From positions 1-64,000 of the forward strand of contig JAUNGV010000008.1 of the NCBI GenBank assembly GCA_030524225.1: a stretch of 64,000 nt of DNA, in the 5' to 3' direction. A program made the translations under genes and the position numbers. The stretch comes from Eubacteriales bacterium (GTDB lineage Bacteria > Bacillota > Clostridia > Lachnospirales > Lachnospiraceae). The notes under the pieces were generated by a model. That model worked only from the letters and a program-made list of their open reading frames with translations. It was not told where the DNA came from and ran no database searches. This document shows positions 25,780-34,843 of this stretch, one piece after another. Each line of letters opens with the position of its first letter. Position 1 is the first letter of the stretch.

Positions 25780-26946
25780 TTACTCTGCTGTCGTGTCTTT
25801 CGTTGCCATCAGTGCGTCCCAGTCAAGGGTATCCAGATTCGTGCCCGGCTCAATCTCGTAGCCCTGGGAGCGGAGGATGATGCGGGAGAGCATCTGTGCA
25901 TAGTTGCGTCGTCCCTCGGCAGTGAGATGAACGCCGTCGGACAGATACTGGTCGGCGGTGTAGGAGTTGATGCCGAGGCCCCAGTAGGCATCGAGGTAGG
26001 CGATATCGAATTCTGTGGCAAGCTGATCTGCCGTCTGCGCATATTCCTGCAGAGTGGCTTTGCCGTTGCTCAGGATATTACCGTCGCCGAGATACTGATC
26101 TCCTTTGAAAAATTGAGCGTAATTTGGCCCGCAGAGGATAAAGGTGGCATCCGGGTACGCTTTCTTGAGGTTGTCGATGCCAACATGAAGGGCTCCTCCG
26201 TAGGTCTCCAGATCCAGAGAATTCTGCGGGTTGTTGACGGCCGCCCCGTTAAAGTAATCGTTCAGGCCGTATTCGATGACGAAGATATCCGTTTTGGAGA
26301 AGTCGCAGGACTGGAATACCGAATAGGCGTGGTACTGACTGAAAAATTCAGGATCGACTCTTCCGGTGATAGCGTAGACCATTCCGAGAAAGCAGCGGGA
26401 CTCCCATTCATCGACACCGTGCGGTTCACCGGGCAGCAGGGAGGCTGCGGTGCCGCCCATTGCAAGGTTATAGACGTCGGCGTTGCAGTACTGTGAGACC
26501 AGATAGGCGATTCCCGTCTCGTCGCGGAAGTTGTCGAGCTGGCTGTCCCCGAGAAAAACGACCTGCATAATGCTGCCGTCCTTGGCGGTGATCTGATCGT
26601 CCAAAGCCTGCGTACTGGCTTCTGCGGGAGATTCCGGCTCGTTCAGCAGAGAAGGATCCACGACGGTGACGGCGGAACCGGCCGTTTCTGAAGCCTCGCC
26701 GGAGGTGACCGCAGAGGAGGCAGCTTCGGTGGAGGATTCAGAAGCTGCCTCAGCGGAGGAAGCAGCTTCGGCGGACGATGAGGCGGTTTCCGCCGAGGCT
26801 GCTCCGGCAGACGAAGCGGAAGAAGTGTCGGTTTCCTCTGAGACATAGACTTTGCCGGATTCGGCGCCGGTCAGCGAACATCCGGTAATAATAGCCGCGC
26901 CCAATACAGAGACGAGCAGAGCGGCTGCCAGTTTTTGTGTTTTCAT
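25780..26946 (-). CDS. SGNH/GDSL-like lipoprotein
   Basis: A 388-residue secreted lipoprotein. The lipobox ends in IITGC at about residue 23. A Ser/Ala/Glu-rich linker of about 90 residues follows, then an SGNH-hydrolase domain: block I VFLGDSQLDN, GGTAASLLPG, YGLNDYF (block III-like) and DGVHLTAEGRR with the catalytic Asp-His pair. Such proteins deacylate, or act in acylation of, cell-envelope glycans, which fits the MBOAT genes that start just across the divergent gap. GGAG 7 nt upstream selects 26946 over the ATG at 26952. The substrate is not known. Confidence 0.82.
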   Translation of the reverse strand: MKTQKLAAALLVSVLGAAIITGCSLTGAESGKVYVSEETDTSSASSAGAASAETASSSAEAASSAEAASESSTEAASSAVTSGEASETAGSAVTVVDPSLLNEPESPAEASTQALDDQITAKDGSIMQVVFLGDSQLDNFRDETGIAYLVSQYCNADVYNLAMGGTAASLLPGEPHGVDEWESRCFLGMVYAITGRVDPEFFSQYHAYSVFQSCDFSKTDIFVIEYGLNDYFNGAAVNNPQNSLDLETYGGALHVGIDNLKKAYPDATFILCGPNYAQFFKGDQYLGDGNILSNGKATLQEYAQTADQLATEFDIAYLDAYWGLGINSYTADQYLSDGVHLTAEGRRNYAQMLSRIILRSQGYEIEPGTNLDTLDWDALMATKDTTAE

Positions 26947-27204
26947 AAGCATTCTCCGTTTTCTGAAAAATATTGCATTGATGAGCTGTATTTCGCCGGA
27001 GCGGTGTCACGGCTACCTTAGTATATCACACTTTTTACAGTGCGGTGTAAGCAGCGGGGATCTTAATGGGATCTGAACATGTTTTTACTGAAATTCTTAA
27101 GAAAATAAGGAGATCACGGAGAACAGCTATGCGTTGCGCGCCGCGCCAAAGTGGTGTAAAGTATAGAAGTGCGACCGCAGACAGACTGCGGCAGGAGAGT
27201 AAGG

Positions 27205-28689
27205 ATGCTGTTTAATTCGCTGGCGTTTGCCGCTTTTTTTCCCGTTGTGTTTATCTTGTACTGGCTCTGCCCGCCGAAGCGGAGATGGATTGCGCTGCTG
27301 GCGTTCAGTTACTGGTTCTGCGCGAATCTGGATCTGCGCTATGCTGTGATTCTGCTGGCGACGACGCTCCTCTCCTATGGGGTGGGAAGGCTGATCGATG
27401 GCGCGGGCACGGCGCGGGGCAGAAAGACGGCCGCTGCGGCGGGAATTGTCCTTCTCGCGGCGGAACTGGCTTTCTTTAAGTACACCGGTTTTATTCTGGA
27501 AAATCTAAGTGCGGCAGCATCGCGGTTTTCCTGGTCTGTCCATGTGCCGACGCTGCAGATTCTGCTGCCGGTGGGGATTTCCTTCTATATCTTTCAGACC
27601 ATCGGCTACCTCGCCGACGTATACCGTGGGAAAATCAAGGCAGAGCGGCATTTCGGCTATTACGCGTTGTTTGTTTCCTTTTTCCCTTCGCTGATGTCGG
27701 GGCCGATCGGGAGAGCGGGGGAGCTGCTGCCGCAGTATAAAAAGCCACGGAGCTTTGACGCCGCGCAGGCGTCCTACGGGATTAAGCTCATGGCGTGGGG
27801 ATATTTTAAGAAGATCGTGATCGCCGATACGCTGGCGGTTACGGTGAATCAGGTCTATGATTATCTGGAGAGTTATGTCGGACTGGTGCTCCTTGTCGCG
27901 GCATTTCTGTATACGATTGAGATCTACTGTGATTTTTCCGGATATTCGGATATCGCGACGGGGATGGCGAAGCTGCTTGGCATCGAACTGCCGCGTAATT
28001 TTGACAGTCCGTACTTTGCCCGTTCCATCCGGGAATTCTGGAGCCGGTGGCACATCTCGCTCTCTTCCTGGCTGCGCGATTACATCTACATTCCTTTCGG
28101 CGGGAGTCGCTGCTCCAAAGCCCGTCATATCGTCAATCTGATGATTACCTTTCTCGTGAGCGGACTCTGGCACGGAGCCAACTGGACATTTCTGGTCTGG
28201 GGCGGACTGCACGGGCTTTATCAGACGCTGGAGATTCTGCCGCGTCCCTCGTACAGGAAACGACAGGAGAGCGCGGCGTCCGCGGGGCGGATACCGGAGA
28301 AAAAAGAGCCGCCCGCTCTGCTGCGCGCACTGCAGACCGTTTTGACCTTCGTTGCGGTGACATTTGCATGGATCTTTTTCAGGGCGGATACGATGGCAGA
28401 TGCGTGGCGTGTGATCAGCTACTCCACGTTTGGAATCGAAGATTTCATTACTTATATTAAGACCTGCGTAATCTCACTCGATATGGCGTATCTGGAAATG
28501 GTGTGGATGATGATCCCGGTTGTCCTGCTGGCGGCGGCGGACTATCTTTCGCTGAAAAAAGATCTGATTCTGACCACGTCGGGGTGGAAACCGTGGGTGA
28601 AGTATCCTCTCTATTTTCTTTTTGTGGCGGGAATTCTGATTTTTGCGGAAAAGGGAGTGGCAACGGAGTTCATCTACTCGGCGTTCTAG
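27205..28689 (+). CDS. MBOAT-family O-acyltransferase 1 (AlgI/DltB-like)
   Basis: A 494-residue membrane-bound O-acyltransferase with about 10-12 spans. Family marks are LLPVGISFYIFQTIGYLADVY, FFPSLMSGPIGR, YCDFSGYSDIATGMAKLLGI, REFWSRWHISLSSWLRDYIYIP and SGLWHGANWTF with the catalytic His323. MBOATs move an acyl group across the membrane onto a glycan or teichoic acid. The ATG at 27205 follows AGGAGAGTAAGG. The start of the next gene lies at its 3' end, so the two form a module, as AlgI with AlgJ/X. Confidence 0.92.
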   Translation: MLFNSLAFAAFFPVVFILYWLCPPKRRWIALLAFSYWFCANLDLRYAVILLATTLLSYGVGRLIDGAGTARGRKTAAAAGIVLLAAELAFFKYTGFILENLSAAASRFSWSVHVPTLQILLPVGISFYIFQTIGYLADVYRGKIKAERHFGYYALFVSFFPSLMSGPIGRAGELLPQYKKPRSFDAAQASYGIKLMAWGYFKKIVIADTLAVTVNQVYDYLESYVGLVLLVAAFLYTIEIYCDFSGYSDIATGMAKLLGIELPRNFDSPYFARSIREFWSRWHISLSSWLRDYIYIPFGGSRCSKARHIVNLMITFLVSGLWHGANWTFLVWGGLHGLYQTLEILPRPSYRKRQESAASAGRIPEKKEPPALLRALQTVLTFVAVTFAWIFFRADTMADAWRVISYSTFGIEDFITYIKTCVISLDMAYLEMVWMMIPVVLLAAADYLSLKKDLILTTSGWKPWVKYPLYFLFVAGILIFAEKGVATEFIYSAF

Positions 28690-28705
28690 GAGGCGCAGGA
28701 CGATA

Positions 28706-29803
28706 TTGAGAAAATTTCTTCTGAAATTTCTGCTGGTGGCGGTTGGTGCTGCGGCGCTGCTGCTTCTGCTGAATCAGATTTACCGGCTGGATCATGCGAA
28801 CCGCTATCATGAACTTGACAAATTCGGTGACATTGCAGGGTTTGACGACAGGATACTGATTGCGAATGTCGGAAGTTCCCACGGGGAGTACGATTTCTCC
28901 TATGACGCCCTGCGGGCACGGGGGTACACCTGCTTTAATTTCGGTCTTTCGAGTCAGAATTTCGAGCTGGATTACGCGGTTCTGCAACAGTACAGAGAAG
29001 AACTGAGCCCAGGCGGGATTGTGTTTATCCCGATCTCCTATTTCTCTTTTAATGACGAGGTGGTCTCGGAGAAGGAGAAGGAGGAGAGAGCGGTGCGCTA
29101 TTACCAGTTCCTCTCGCCGCAGTATATTCCGGATTACGACTGGTATGTGGATCTGACGACCCACCGTCTGCCGATCCTGACGGCGGGGTACAAGGTTCTG
29201 GAGGTGCCGCTGCATCTCTATGAGCAGAGCCGGGCCGCGGGTCTCTTTACCCTGCGCGCCTATGCGGCGGAGAGCGGAGAGCAGGAGGCTTCGGAGAGTG
29301 GGGCGGCTGCCGGATCGGAGAGCAGTGCGGAGCAGGCGCTTTCCGGGAACGAGGCGTCTTCCAAATCGGAGAGCGGCGAAGAGCAGCCGGATGCGGAGAC
29401 GATCGCCCGCTTTGAGGAGATCGGCCTTCTGCGGTACCAACGTCATCTGGAGAATAAAAGCGAGTATTTTGAACCGGAGCAGATAGAATTTCTGCGCCGG
29501 ATCATTCAGCTGTGCAGGGAGCAGGGGATGACGCCGGTACTTGTGACGCCGCCGTTTACCCATTACTATACCGATTATATTTCGGAGGACTGGATGTATC
29601 AGTTCTATGAGGTGATTGTGCAGATCTGTAAGGAGGAGGGCGTTACATATTACGATTACGGGGAGGATCCGCGGTTCACGGATTCTCTGCAGTATTTCGG
29701 AGATCCCGACCACCTGAATACGGAGGGGGCGGCGTATTTTATGGAAATTCTGGAACAGGAGATTCCGGAATTCGCCGAGGCGCTTGCACAGAATCAGAAA
29801 TAG
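28706..29803 (+). CDS. Membrane-anchored SGNH-like protein, MBOAT partner 1
   Basis: One N-terminal span (about residues 4-25) is followed by an extracytoplasmic domain. ANVGSSHGEYDFSYDAL holds a GSSH block I, VFIPISYFSFND lies in the middle, and GDPDHLNTEGAAYF ends with the Asp-x-x-His motif. This is the SGNH plan of AlgJ/AlgX-type acyl-transfer partners. A Ser/Glu-rich linker (residues about 190-230) interrupts it. Start is uncertain: TTG at 28706, behind AGGAGG, suits the span best. A TTG at 28643 would add an Arg-rich tail overlapping the MBOAT gene. Confidence 0.75.
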   Translation: MRKFLLKFLLVAVGAAALLLLLNQIYRLDHANRYHELDKFGDIAGFDDRILIANVGSSHGEYDFSYDALRARGYTCFNFGLSSQNFELDYAVLQQYREELSPGGIVFIPISYFSFNDEVVSEKEKEERAVRYYQFLSPQYIPDYDWYVDLTTHRLPILTAGYKVLEVPLHLYEQSRAAGLFTLRAYAAESGEQEASESGAAAGSESSAEQALSGNEASSKSESGEEQPDAETIARFEEIGLLRYQRHLENKSEYFEPEQIEFLRRIIQLCREQGMTPVLVTPPFTHYYTDYISEDWMYQFYEVIVQICKEEGVTYYDYGEDPRFTDSLQYFGDPDHLNTEGAAYFMEILEQEIPEFAEALAQNQK

Positions 29804-29909
29804 AGAAAGAGTCGGGAAGCAGAGACAGGAAGTATCAAGCAGAATACGGAATCCATCCGGAGATTGTCCGGAAAATCCGGAGCAGGAGCAGGAAGCAGGG
29901 AGGTAAGCC

Positions 29910-31733
29910 ATGATACCCTATCCGTTTGACGGAGAAGAATTACTGAAAAAGTCAAAGAAAATCAGAAGAGAACTTCTGGCGGACGGCAGCAGCCGCCTCA
30001 GAAAGAAGATCGCAGTGCTGGGCGGTTCGACGACGCACGATATTGTGAGAATGCTGGAACTGTTTCTGCTGGATCAGGGAATCGAGCCTGTGTTCTATGA
30101 GTCGGAATATGCGCAGTATTATGAGGATGCAGTGTTCGGCAGCGAGGCGCTGGAGGCGTTTCATCCGGACGTGATTCTGATTCACACTTCGTACCGGAAT
30201 CTGCGGGAGCTTCCGGATCTCTCACAGACGAGGGAGGAGGTGGAATCCCTTGAAGAGGAGACCTTCCGGAAGTTTGAAACGGTTTGGGAGAAGTGCGCGC
30301 AGCGCTATGGCTGCCCTGTGATCCAGAACAATTTTGAATATCCGGCGTGGCGGCTTCTCGGCAACCGGGATGCCTGCGACGTTCACGGCAGGGTGCATTT
30401 TGTGAACGCGCTGAACCGGCGCTTTGCCGCGTATGCGGAGACGCACGGGAGTTTTTATCTGCATGATCTGAACTATCTGGCCGCCTCCTACGGTCTGGAT
30501 CGCTGGGCGGATCCCGCTTACTGGCATATGTACAAGTATGCGATGGCGCTGGAAGCGATTCCCGTATACGCCTACAGCGTTTCATCGATCATCAAATCCC
30601 TGTATGGCAAAAATAAAAAGGCGCTGGCCCTCGATCTCGATAACACCCTCTGGGGCGGCGTGGTCGGAGATGACGGGGTGGATGCGCTGGAGATCGGGAT
30701 GGAGACACCGATGGGGCAGGTGTACCGGGAATTTCAGGATTATCTGAAAGCACAGAAGGAGATCGGCGTGCTGCTGACCGTTGATTCCAAAAATGAGAGG
30801 GAAAATGCGCTGGCGGGACTGCGTCATCCGGCGGGGGTACTGCGCCCGGAGGATTTCGCGGCGGTGCGGGCTAACTGGGAACCAAAGAGTGAAAACCTGA
30901 CGGAACTGGCGAAAGAACTGAATATTCTGCCGGAATCGATGGTTTTCGTGGATGATAATCCGGCGGAGCGCGCCCTTGTGCGGGGGCAGGTGCCGGGGGC
31001 GGCCGTGCCGGAACTGGGCGGGCCGGAGACGTATCTGACGACGCTGGACCGGGCGGGGTATTTTGAGGTGACGAATCTCTCAGAGGACGATCGCAGGCGC
31101 AGCGAGATGTATCGTCAGAACGCGGAGCGAAGAGCGGCGCAGGCCGCGTTTGCCGATTACGGGGTCTATCTGGAGTCGCTGGAGATGACGGCGAAGATCG
31201 GGCCGTTTGCGCCGGTTTATTTCCCGCGTATCACGCAGCTGACCAACAAGAGCAATCAGTTCAATCTGACGACGAAGCGCTACACGGAGCCGGAGATTGC
31301 GGCGGCGGCCCAGGATCCGGATGTGATTACGCTCTGCGGCAGTCTGAAGGATAAATTCGGGGATAACGGAATCGTCTCGCTGATTATCGGAAGTCTCGCG
31401 ATGATGATGACGGAAGAAGAGGACGGGAAAAAGCCGGAGCTGACCGGGGAGAAGGCGCTCCTGATCGATCTGTGGCTGATGAGCTGCAGGGTCTTGAAAC
31501 GCGATATGGAATACGCTATGATGGACGCGTTGGTGGAGGAGTGCCGCAGACAGGATGTGAAGGCGATCTTCGGATATTATTATCCGACGGCCAAGAACGG
31601 GATGGTCAGAGAGTTCTATAAGCGAATGGGCTTCACGCAGATCGCGGGCAAGGACGGCGGCGACACCGTGTGGAAATTCCATGTTTCAGATCACTATGAG
31701 AACAGGAACCGCTATATCAGGCGAGTCGAGTAG
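29910..31733 (+). CDS. FkbH-like glyceryl-ACP loading enzyme (HAD-IIIC)
   Basis: A 607-residue three-part protein. An N-terminal SGNH-like domain has VLGGSTTHDIVRML at about 36-49. The HAD-IIIC phosphatase domain has ALDLDNTLWGGVVGDDG with Asp242 and Asp244, and VFVDDNPAERAL. A C-terminal GNAT-like domain has ITQLTNKSNQFNLTTKRY. FkbH enzymes take 1,3-bisphosphoglycerate, drop phosphate and load glycerate on an ACP phosphopantetheine arm. Here there is no polyketide synthase. The neighbours are two MBOAT/SGNH modules, with a lone ACP 5.7 kb downstream. Supply of glyceryl, or a derived lactyl-like acyl group, for glycan acylation is inferred. GGGAGG precedes the ATG. Confidence 0.88.
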   Translation: MIPYPFDGEELLKKSKKIRRELLADGSSRLRKKIAVLGGSTTHDIVRMLELFLLDQGIEPVFYESEYAQYYEDAVFGSEALEAFHPDVILIHTSYRNLRELPDLSQTREEVESLEEETFRKFETVWEKCAQRYGCPVIQNNFEYPAWRLLGNRDACDVHGRVHFVNALNRRFAAYAETHGSFYLHDLNYLAASYGLDRWADPAYWHMYKYAMALEAIPVYAYSVSSIIKSLYGKNKKALALDLDNTLWGGVVGDDGVDALEIGMETPMGQVYREFQDYLKAQKEIGVLLTVDSKNERENALAGLRHPAGVLRPEDFAAVRANWEPKSENLTELAKELNILPESMVFVDDNPAERALVRGQVPGAAVPELGGPETYLTTLDRAGYFEVTNLSEDDRRRSEMYRQNAERRAAQAAFADYGVYLESLEMTAKIGPFAPVYFPRITQLTNKSNQFNLTTKRYTEPEIAAAAQDPDVITLCGSLKDKFGDNGIVSLIIGSLAMMMTEEEDGKKPELTGEKALLIDLWLMSCRVLKRDMEYAMMDALVEECRRQDVKAIFGYYYPTAKNGMVREFYKRMGFTQIAGKDGGDTVWKFHVSDHYENRNRYIRRVE

Positions 31734-31845
31734 GAGGGGATTTCCAGGCTGTGCGGCAGTGGGATTTTCACAACTGCAGTTTACACTAAGGAAATATAGA
31801 TATAGAAGCATCGGGCGGACGTGAAGCGCCCGGAACGGAGTTTGT

Positions 31846-33255
31846 ATGGTTTTCAGTTCTATGGTTTTTCTGTGGGTTTTCCTGCCGATTGTTTTTCTGC
31901 TCGGCATGATTATCCGCAAACCCCGCTATCAGAATATAATTCTGCTGATTGCCAGTCTGATTTTCTATGCGTGGGGAGAGCCGCGTTATATTCTGCTGCT
32001 CCTGATTTCGGTGGCGCTCAACTGGGGATTCGGATTGTGTATCGACCGGTTTTCCGCCCATAAAAAGTTTTTTCTTGTGCTCTCTATCATCGGGAATCTG
32101 GGGCTGCTCGGCTATTTTAAATACTGCAATTTCTTTCTTGCCACACTGGGACGGCTGTTTCCGTGGGCGCAGATTCCGCAGACCAGTATCGTGCTGCCGA
32201 TCGGAATTTCCTTCTTCACCTTTCAGGCGATGAGCTATGTGATCGATCTCTACCGGGGAGAGTACCGCGTGCAGAAGAACCCTTTAAACCTTGCACTGTA
32301 CATCTCCTTCTTCCCGCAGCTGATCGCGGGACCGATTGTGAAATACCGCGATATTGACGAGCAGATTATGCACCGTGAGATTTCAAGGCAGAGGATTGCG
32401 GAGGGATTCCGGCGCTTTCTGTATGGTCTGGGCAAAAAGGTGATCATCGCAAATATGACAGGTAGCGCGGTGGACAAGATTTTCGCTCTTGACCTTGCAC
32501 AGATGTCTGGTGCGGCGGCGTGGTGCGGCGCGATTCTGTATACGCTGCAGATTTACTACGATTTCTCGGGCTATTCCGATATGGCGATCGGACTGGGACG
32601 GATGTTCGGATTTGATTTCCTTGAGAACTTCAACTATCCGTATATCTCGTCCTCGATTCAGGAATTCTGGCGCAGATGGCATATCTCGCTGAGCACATGG
32701 TTCCGCGAGTATCTCTACATTCCTCTCGGCGGCAACCGCAGAGGGAAGTTCCGCACCTATCTGAATCTCTGGATCGTCTTTGCCGTGACGGGACTCTGGC
32801 ACGGAGCGAGCTGGAACTATGTCGGCTGGGGGCTGTATCACGGCTTCTTTATCGTGATCGAGCGCATGGGATTCGGGAAAATTCTGAAAAGAGTACCGGT
32901 GCTCGGCCATATTTATGCGGTGATTGTCTTTGTGATCGGCTGGGTCTTCTTCCGCGTCGAGAGCGTCCGCCTCGGTTTCCGGATTGTGGCGAGAATGGTA
33001 ATGCCGTGGCGTTACGATGGGGGCGGATTCAATATCATGACGCTGATCAGCTCGCAGACGATCTTTGTGGCGGTCTGCGGCATCCTCGGCTGCGGGATCC
33101 TGCAGACAGTCTTTGCAGGAGGAAAGCTGAGAAAAATAGCAGACCGCTGGAAATACAGCCTGCCGGAGGCGATCTTCTGCGTGCTTCTCTTTCTCTACTG
33201 CATCCTCCTGCTGGCCGGAAACACATACAATCCCTTCATCTACTTCCGCTTCTAG
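31846..33255 (+). CDS. MBOAT-family O-acyltransferase 2
   Basis: A 469-residue MBOAT of the AlgI/DltB class. It shows VLPIGISFFTFQAMSYVIDLY, SFFPQLIAGPIVKYRDI, YYDFSGYSDMAIGLGRMFGF, EFWRRWHISLSTWFREYLYIP and TGLWHGASWNY with His319. Hydrophobic spans cover most of its length. It is the compact, canonical member of the four in this window, without repeat inserts. The ribosome site (CGGAG) is weak. It is followed by the palindromic repeat block and a DHHW partner, and preceded by the FkbH gene. Confidence 0.92.
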   Translation: MVFSSMVFLWVFLPIVFLLGMIIRKPRYQNIILLIASLIFYAWGEPRYILLLLISVALNWGFGLCIDRFSAHKKFFLVLSIIGNLGLLGYFKYCNFFLATLGRLFPWAQIPQTSIVLPIGISFFTFQAMSYVIDLYRGEYRVQKNPLNLALYISFFPQLIAGPIVKYRDIDEQIMHREISRQRIAEGFRRFLYGLGKKVIIANMTGSAVDKIFALDLAQMSGAAAWCGAILYTLQIYYDFSGYSDMAIGLGRMFGFDFLENFNYPYISSSIQEFWRRWHISLSTWFREYLYIPLGGNRRGKFRTYLNLWIVFAVTGLWHGASWNYVGWGLYHGFFIVIERMGFGKILKRVPVLGHIYAVIVFVIGWVFFRVESVRLGFRIVARMVMPWRYDGGGFNIMTLISSQTIFVAVCGILGCGILQTVFAGGKLRKIADRWKYSLPEAIFCVLLFLYCILLLAGNTYNPFIYFRF

Positions 33256-33261
33256 CCGTGC

Positions 33262-33322
33262 ACGTCAGAGAAAGCGAAGCCGCGCCGCGCTGGCGCGGAA
33301 GCGGCTTCGCTTTCTCTGACGT
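33262..33322. repeat. 61-nt hairpin with a perfect 22-bp stem
   Basis: Arms at 33262-33283 and 33301-33322 are exact reverse complements, beginning ACGTCAGAGAAAGCG. They enclose a GC-rich 17-nt loop. It starts 7 nt after the MBOAT stop. It has no T-tract, so it is better seen as part of the repeat unit that continues to 33506 than as a terminator. Confidence 0.85.
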
Positions 33323-33506
33323 ATAGGGCGCAAGCCCCGTATCGAGTCGAAGCGAAGCGGAGACGAGATACGGCACGGCGTCAGGAATAGAGTACGCAGA
33401 GAGGGAAAGAGCCGCGCGAGCGCGGAAGCGGCCTCGCATTCTCTGACGTATAGGGCGCAAGCCCCGTATCGAGCCGAAGCGGAGCGGAGGCGAGATACGG
33501 CACGGC
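33312..33506. repeat. Two copies of a 68-bp palindromic element, 127 bp period
   Basis: Copies at 33312-33379 and 33439-33506 both run from TTCTCTGACGTATAGGG through GCGCAAGCCCCGTATCGAG to GAGATACGGCACGGC, with only a few substitutions. Each contains inner complementary parts (CCGTATC with GATACGG). The hairpin ahead of copy 1 is perfect; its counterpart ahead of copy 2 is decayed. The block fills the gap between MBOAT 2 and its DHHW partner. Confidence 0.85.
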
Positions 33507-33537
33507 AGTATTTTTACGGGATAAAAGAGGTAAGCGA

Positions 33538-34680
33538 ATGAATAAGAAATTCGTACAGTATTTGTATATGGCGGCACTGACAGTCTTGATTCTGCTGCCG
33601 GTGGTATTCTTCACGTTTTTCGGCAAATATTTTGACACGACGAACTACGAGAACAGAGTGCTGGCCGCCAAGCCGACGCTGGCACTCTCCACGCTGGAGA
33701 CGTATCCGGCGGATTTTGAGAATTATTTCAATGACTATCTGCCGTTTCGCAATCAGCTTGTCTTTCTGAACGGAATGATCGATTACAAAGTGTTTAAGAC
33801 CTCTTCTTCCGATTCGGTGATTGTGGGCAAGGACGGATGGCTGTTTTATAAAGGAGCGCAGGTCAACGACGAGGATCCGATTTCCGATTATAACGGCTCG
33901 AATCTTTTCTCTGAAGAGGAACTGGAGCAGATCCGGACCAATATGCTGGCGGCGCGGGATGAGCTGGAGGCGCGGGGGATGGATTTCGTCATTATGATTG
34001 CGCCGAACAAGGAACGTGTCTACAGCGAATATATGCCGGATTCCTACGGGGAACCGGAGCAGCAGGGGCGGATGTGGCAGGTGGTGGAGTACCTTCGGAC
34101 CACGACGGATCTGACGGTGGTCTGCCCCTATGATGCACTGCTCGCCTATAAAGAGGAACATCCGGAGTGGCAGTATTACTATAAATATGACACGCACTGG
34201 AATAACATGGGGGCGTATATCGGCGGCAGGGAGCTGAACGCGGCGCTCGGCTTTGAGATGCCGGATCTGACGGAATGCACGATCATGACCGCCGATTCAC
34301 CTGTCTTTGATCTGGCCAAGCTCCTTCATCTGGGACAGTATCTTCAGGATGACACTGTCTATGTGGTGGGGAATTATACGACGCACGCGCTCGAGAGCGA
34401 GAGCAATGAGGACAACACGGAGTTTCGCTACCACAATCCGAACGGAGACGGGGCGCAGGAGAAGCTTTTCATTATCGGGGATTCCTTCTCCACAATGATG
34501 GCTCCCTATGTGGCCTGCAATTACAACGATACCTATCTGAATTTCTACTATAACTACAGTTTGGAGATACTGGAGCGGGAGGAGCCGACCGTGGTCGTCT
34601 ACGAGACGGTGGAGCGCTATATGAAAAATATGCTGAACTTCTCGATCACCGACGGAGTGGGAACACAGGCGGCGCAGTAG
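33538..34680 (+). CDS. DHHW/AlgX-AlgJ-like SGNH protein, MBOAT partner 2
   Basis: A 380-residue protein with one N-terminal span (about 9-28) and an extracytoplasmic SGNH-like acetyltransferase domain. VGKDGWLFYKG, VIMIAPNKERVYSEYMP, YKYDTHWNNMGAYIG (Asp-x-His-Trp motif) and FIIGDSFSTMMAPYV (Ser of the GDS block) are the AlgJ/AlgX marks. The pairing with an MBOAT directly upstream is the standard two-protein export-and-transfer arrangement. AAGAGGTAAG precedes the ATG. A strong hairpin follows at 34715. Confidence 0.87.
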   Translation: MNKKFVQYLYMAALTVLILLPVVFFTFFGKYFDTTNYENRVLAAKPTLALSTLETYPADFENYFNDYLPFRNQLVFLNGMIDYKVFKTSSSDSVIVGKDGWLFYKGAQVNDEDPISDYNGSNLFSEEELEQIRTNMLAARDELEARGMDFVIMIAPNKERVYSEYMPDSYGEPEQQGRMWQVVEYLRTTTDLTVVCPYDALLAYKEEHPEWQYYYKYDTHWNNMGAYIGGRELNAALGFEMPDLTECTIMTADSPVFDLAKLLHLGQYLQDDTVYVVGNYTTHALESESNEDNTEFRYHNPNGDGAQEKLFIIGDSFSTMMAPYVACNYNDTYLNFYYNYSLEILEREEPTVVVYETVERYMKNMLNFSITDGVGTQAAQ

Positions 34681-34714
34681 AAAGGCGGCGCGGAACAGAA
34701 TATACCAATGCAAG

Positions 34715-34750
34715 GCCCCGGCAGTTTCGGATTCCGAGAACTGCCGGGGC
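34715..34750. terminator. Bidirectional terminator between convergent genes
   Basis: Perfect stem GCCCCGGCAGTT/AACTGCCGGGGC with a 12-nt loop that can pair further, followed by GTTTCGT. It ends the MBOAT/SGNH unit and lies in the convergent gap with the minus-strand membrane protein. Confidence 0.8.
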
Positions 34751-34843
34751 GTTTCGTACACCGGGTTTCGCATACCGTGGAGTCAGCCGGTGGAACGCTG
34801 CCCGGCCGACGGAGCTTTTGCGGAGATTTGCCGCAGTCTTTGG

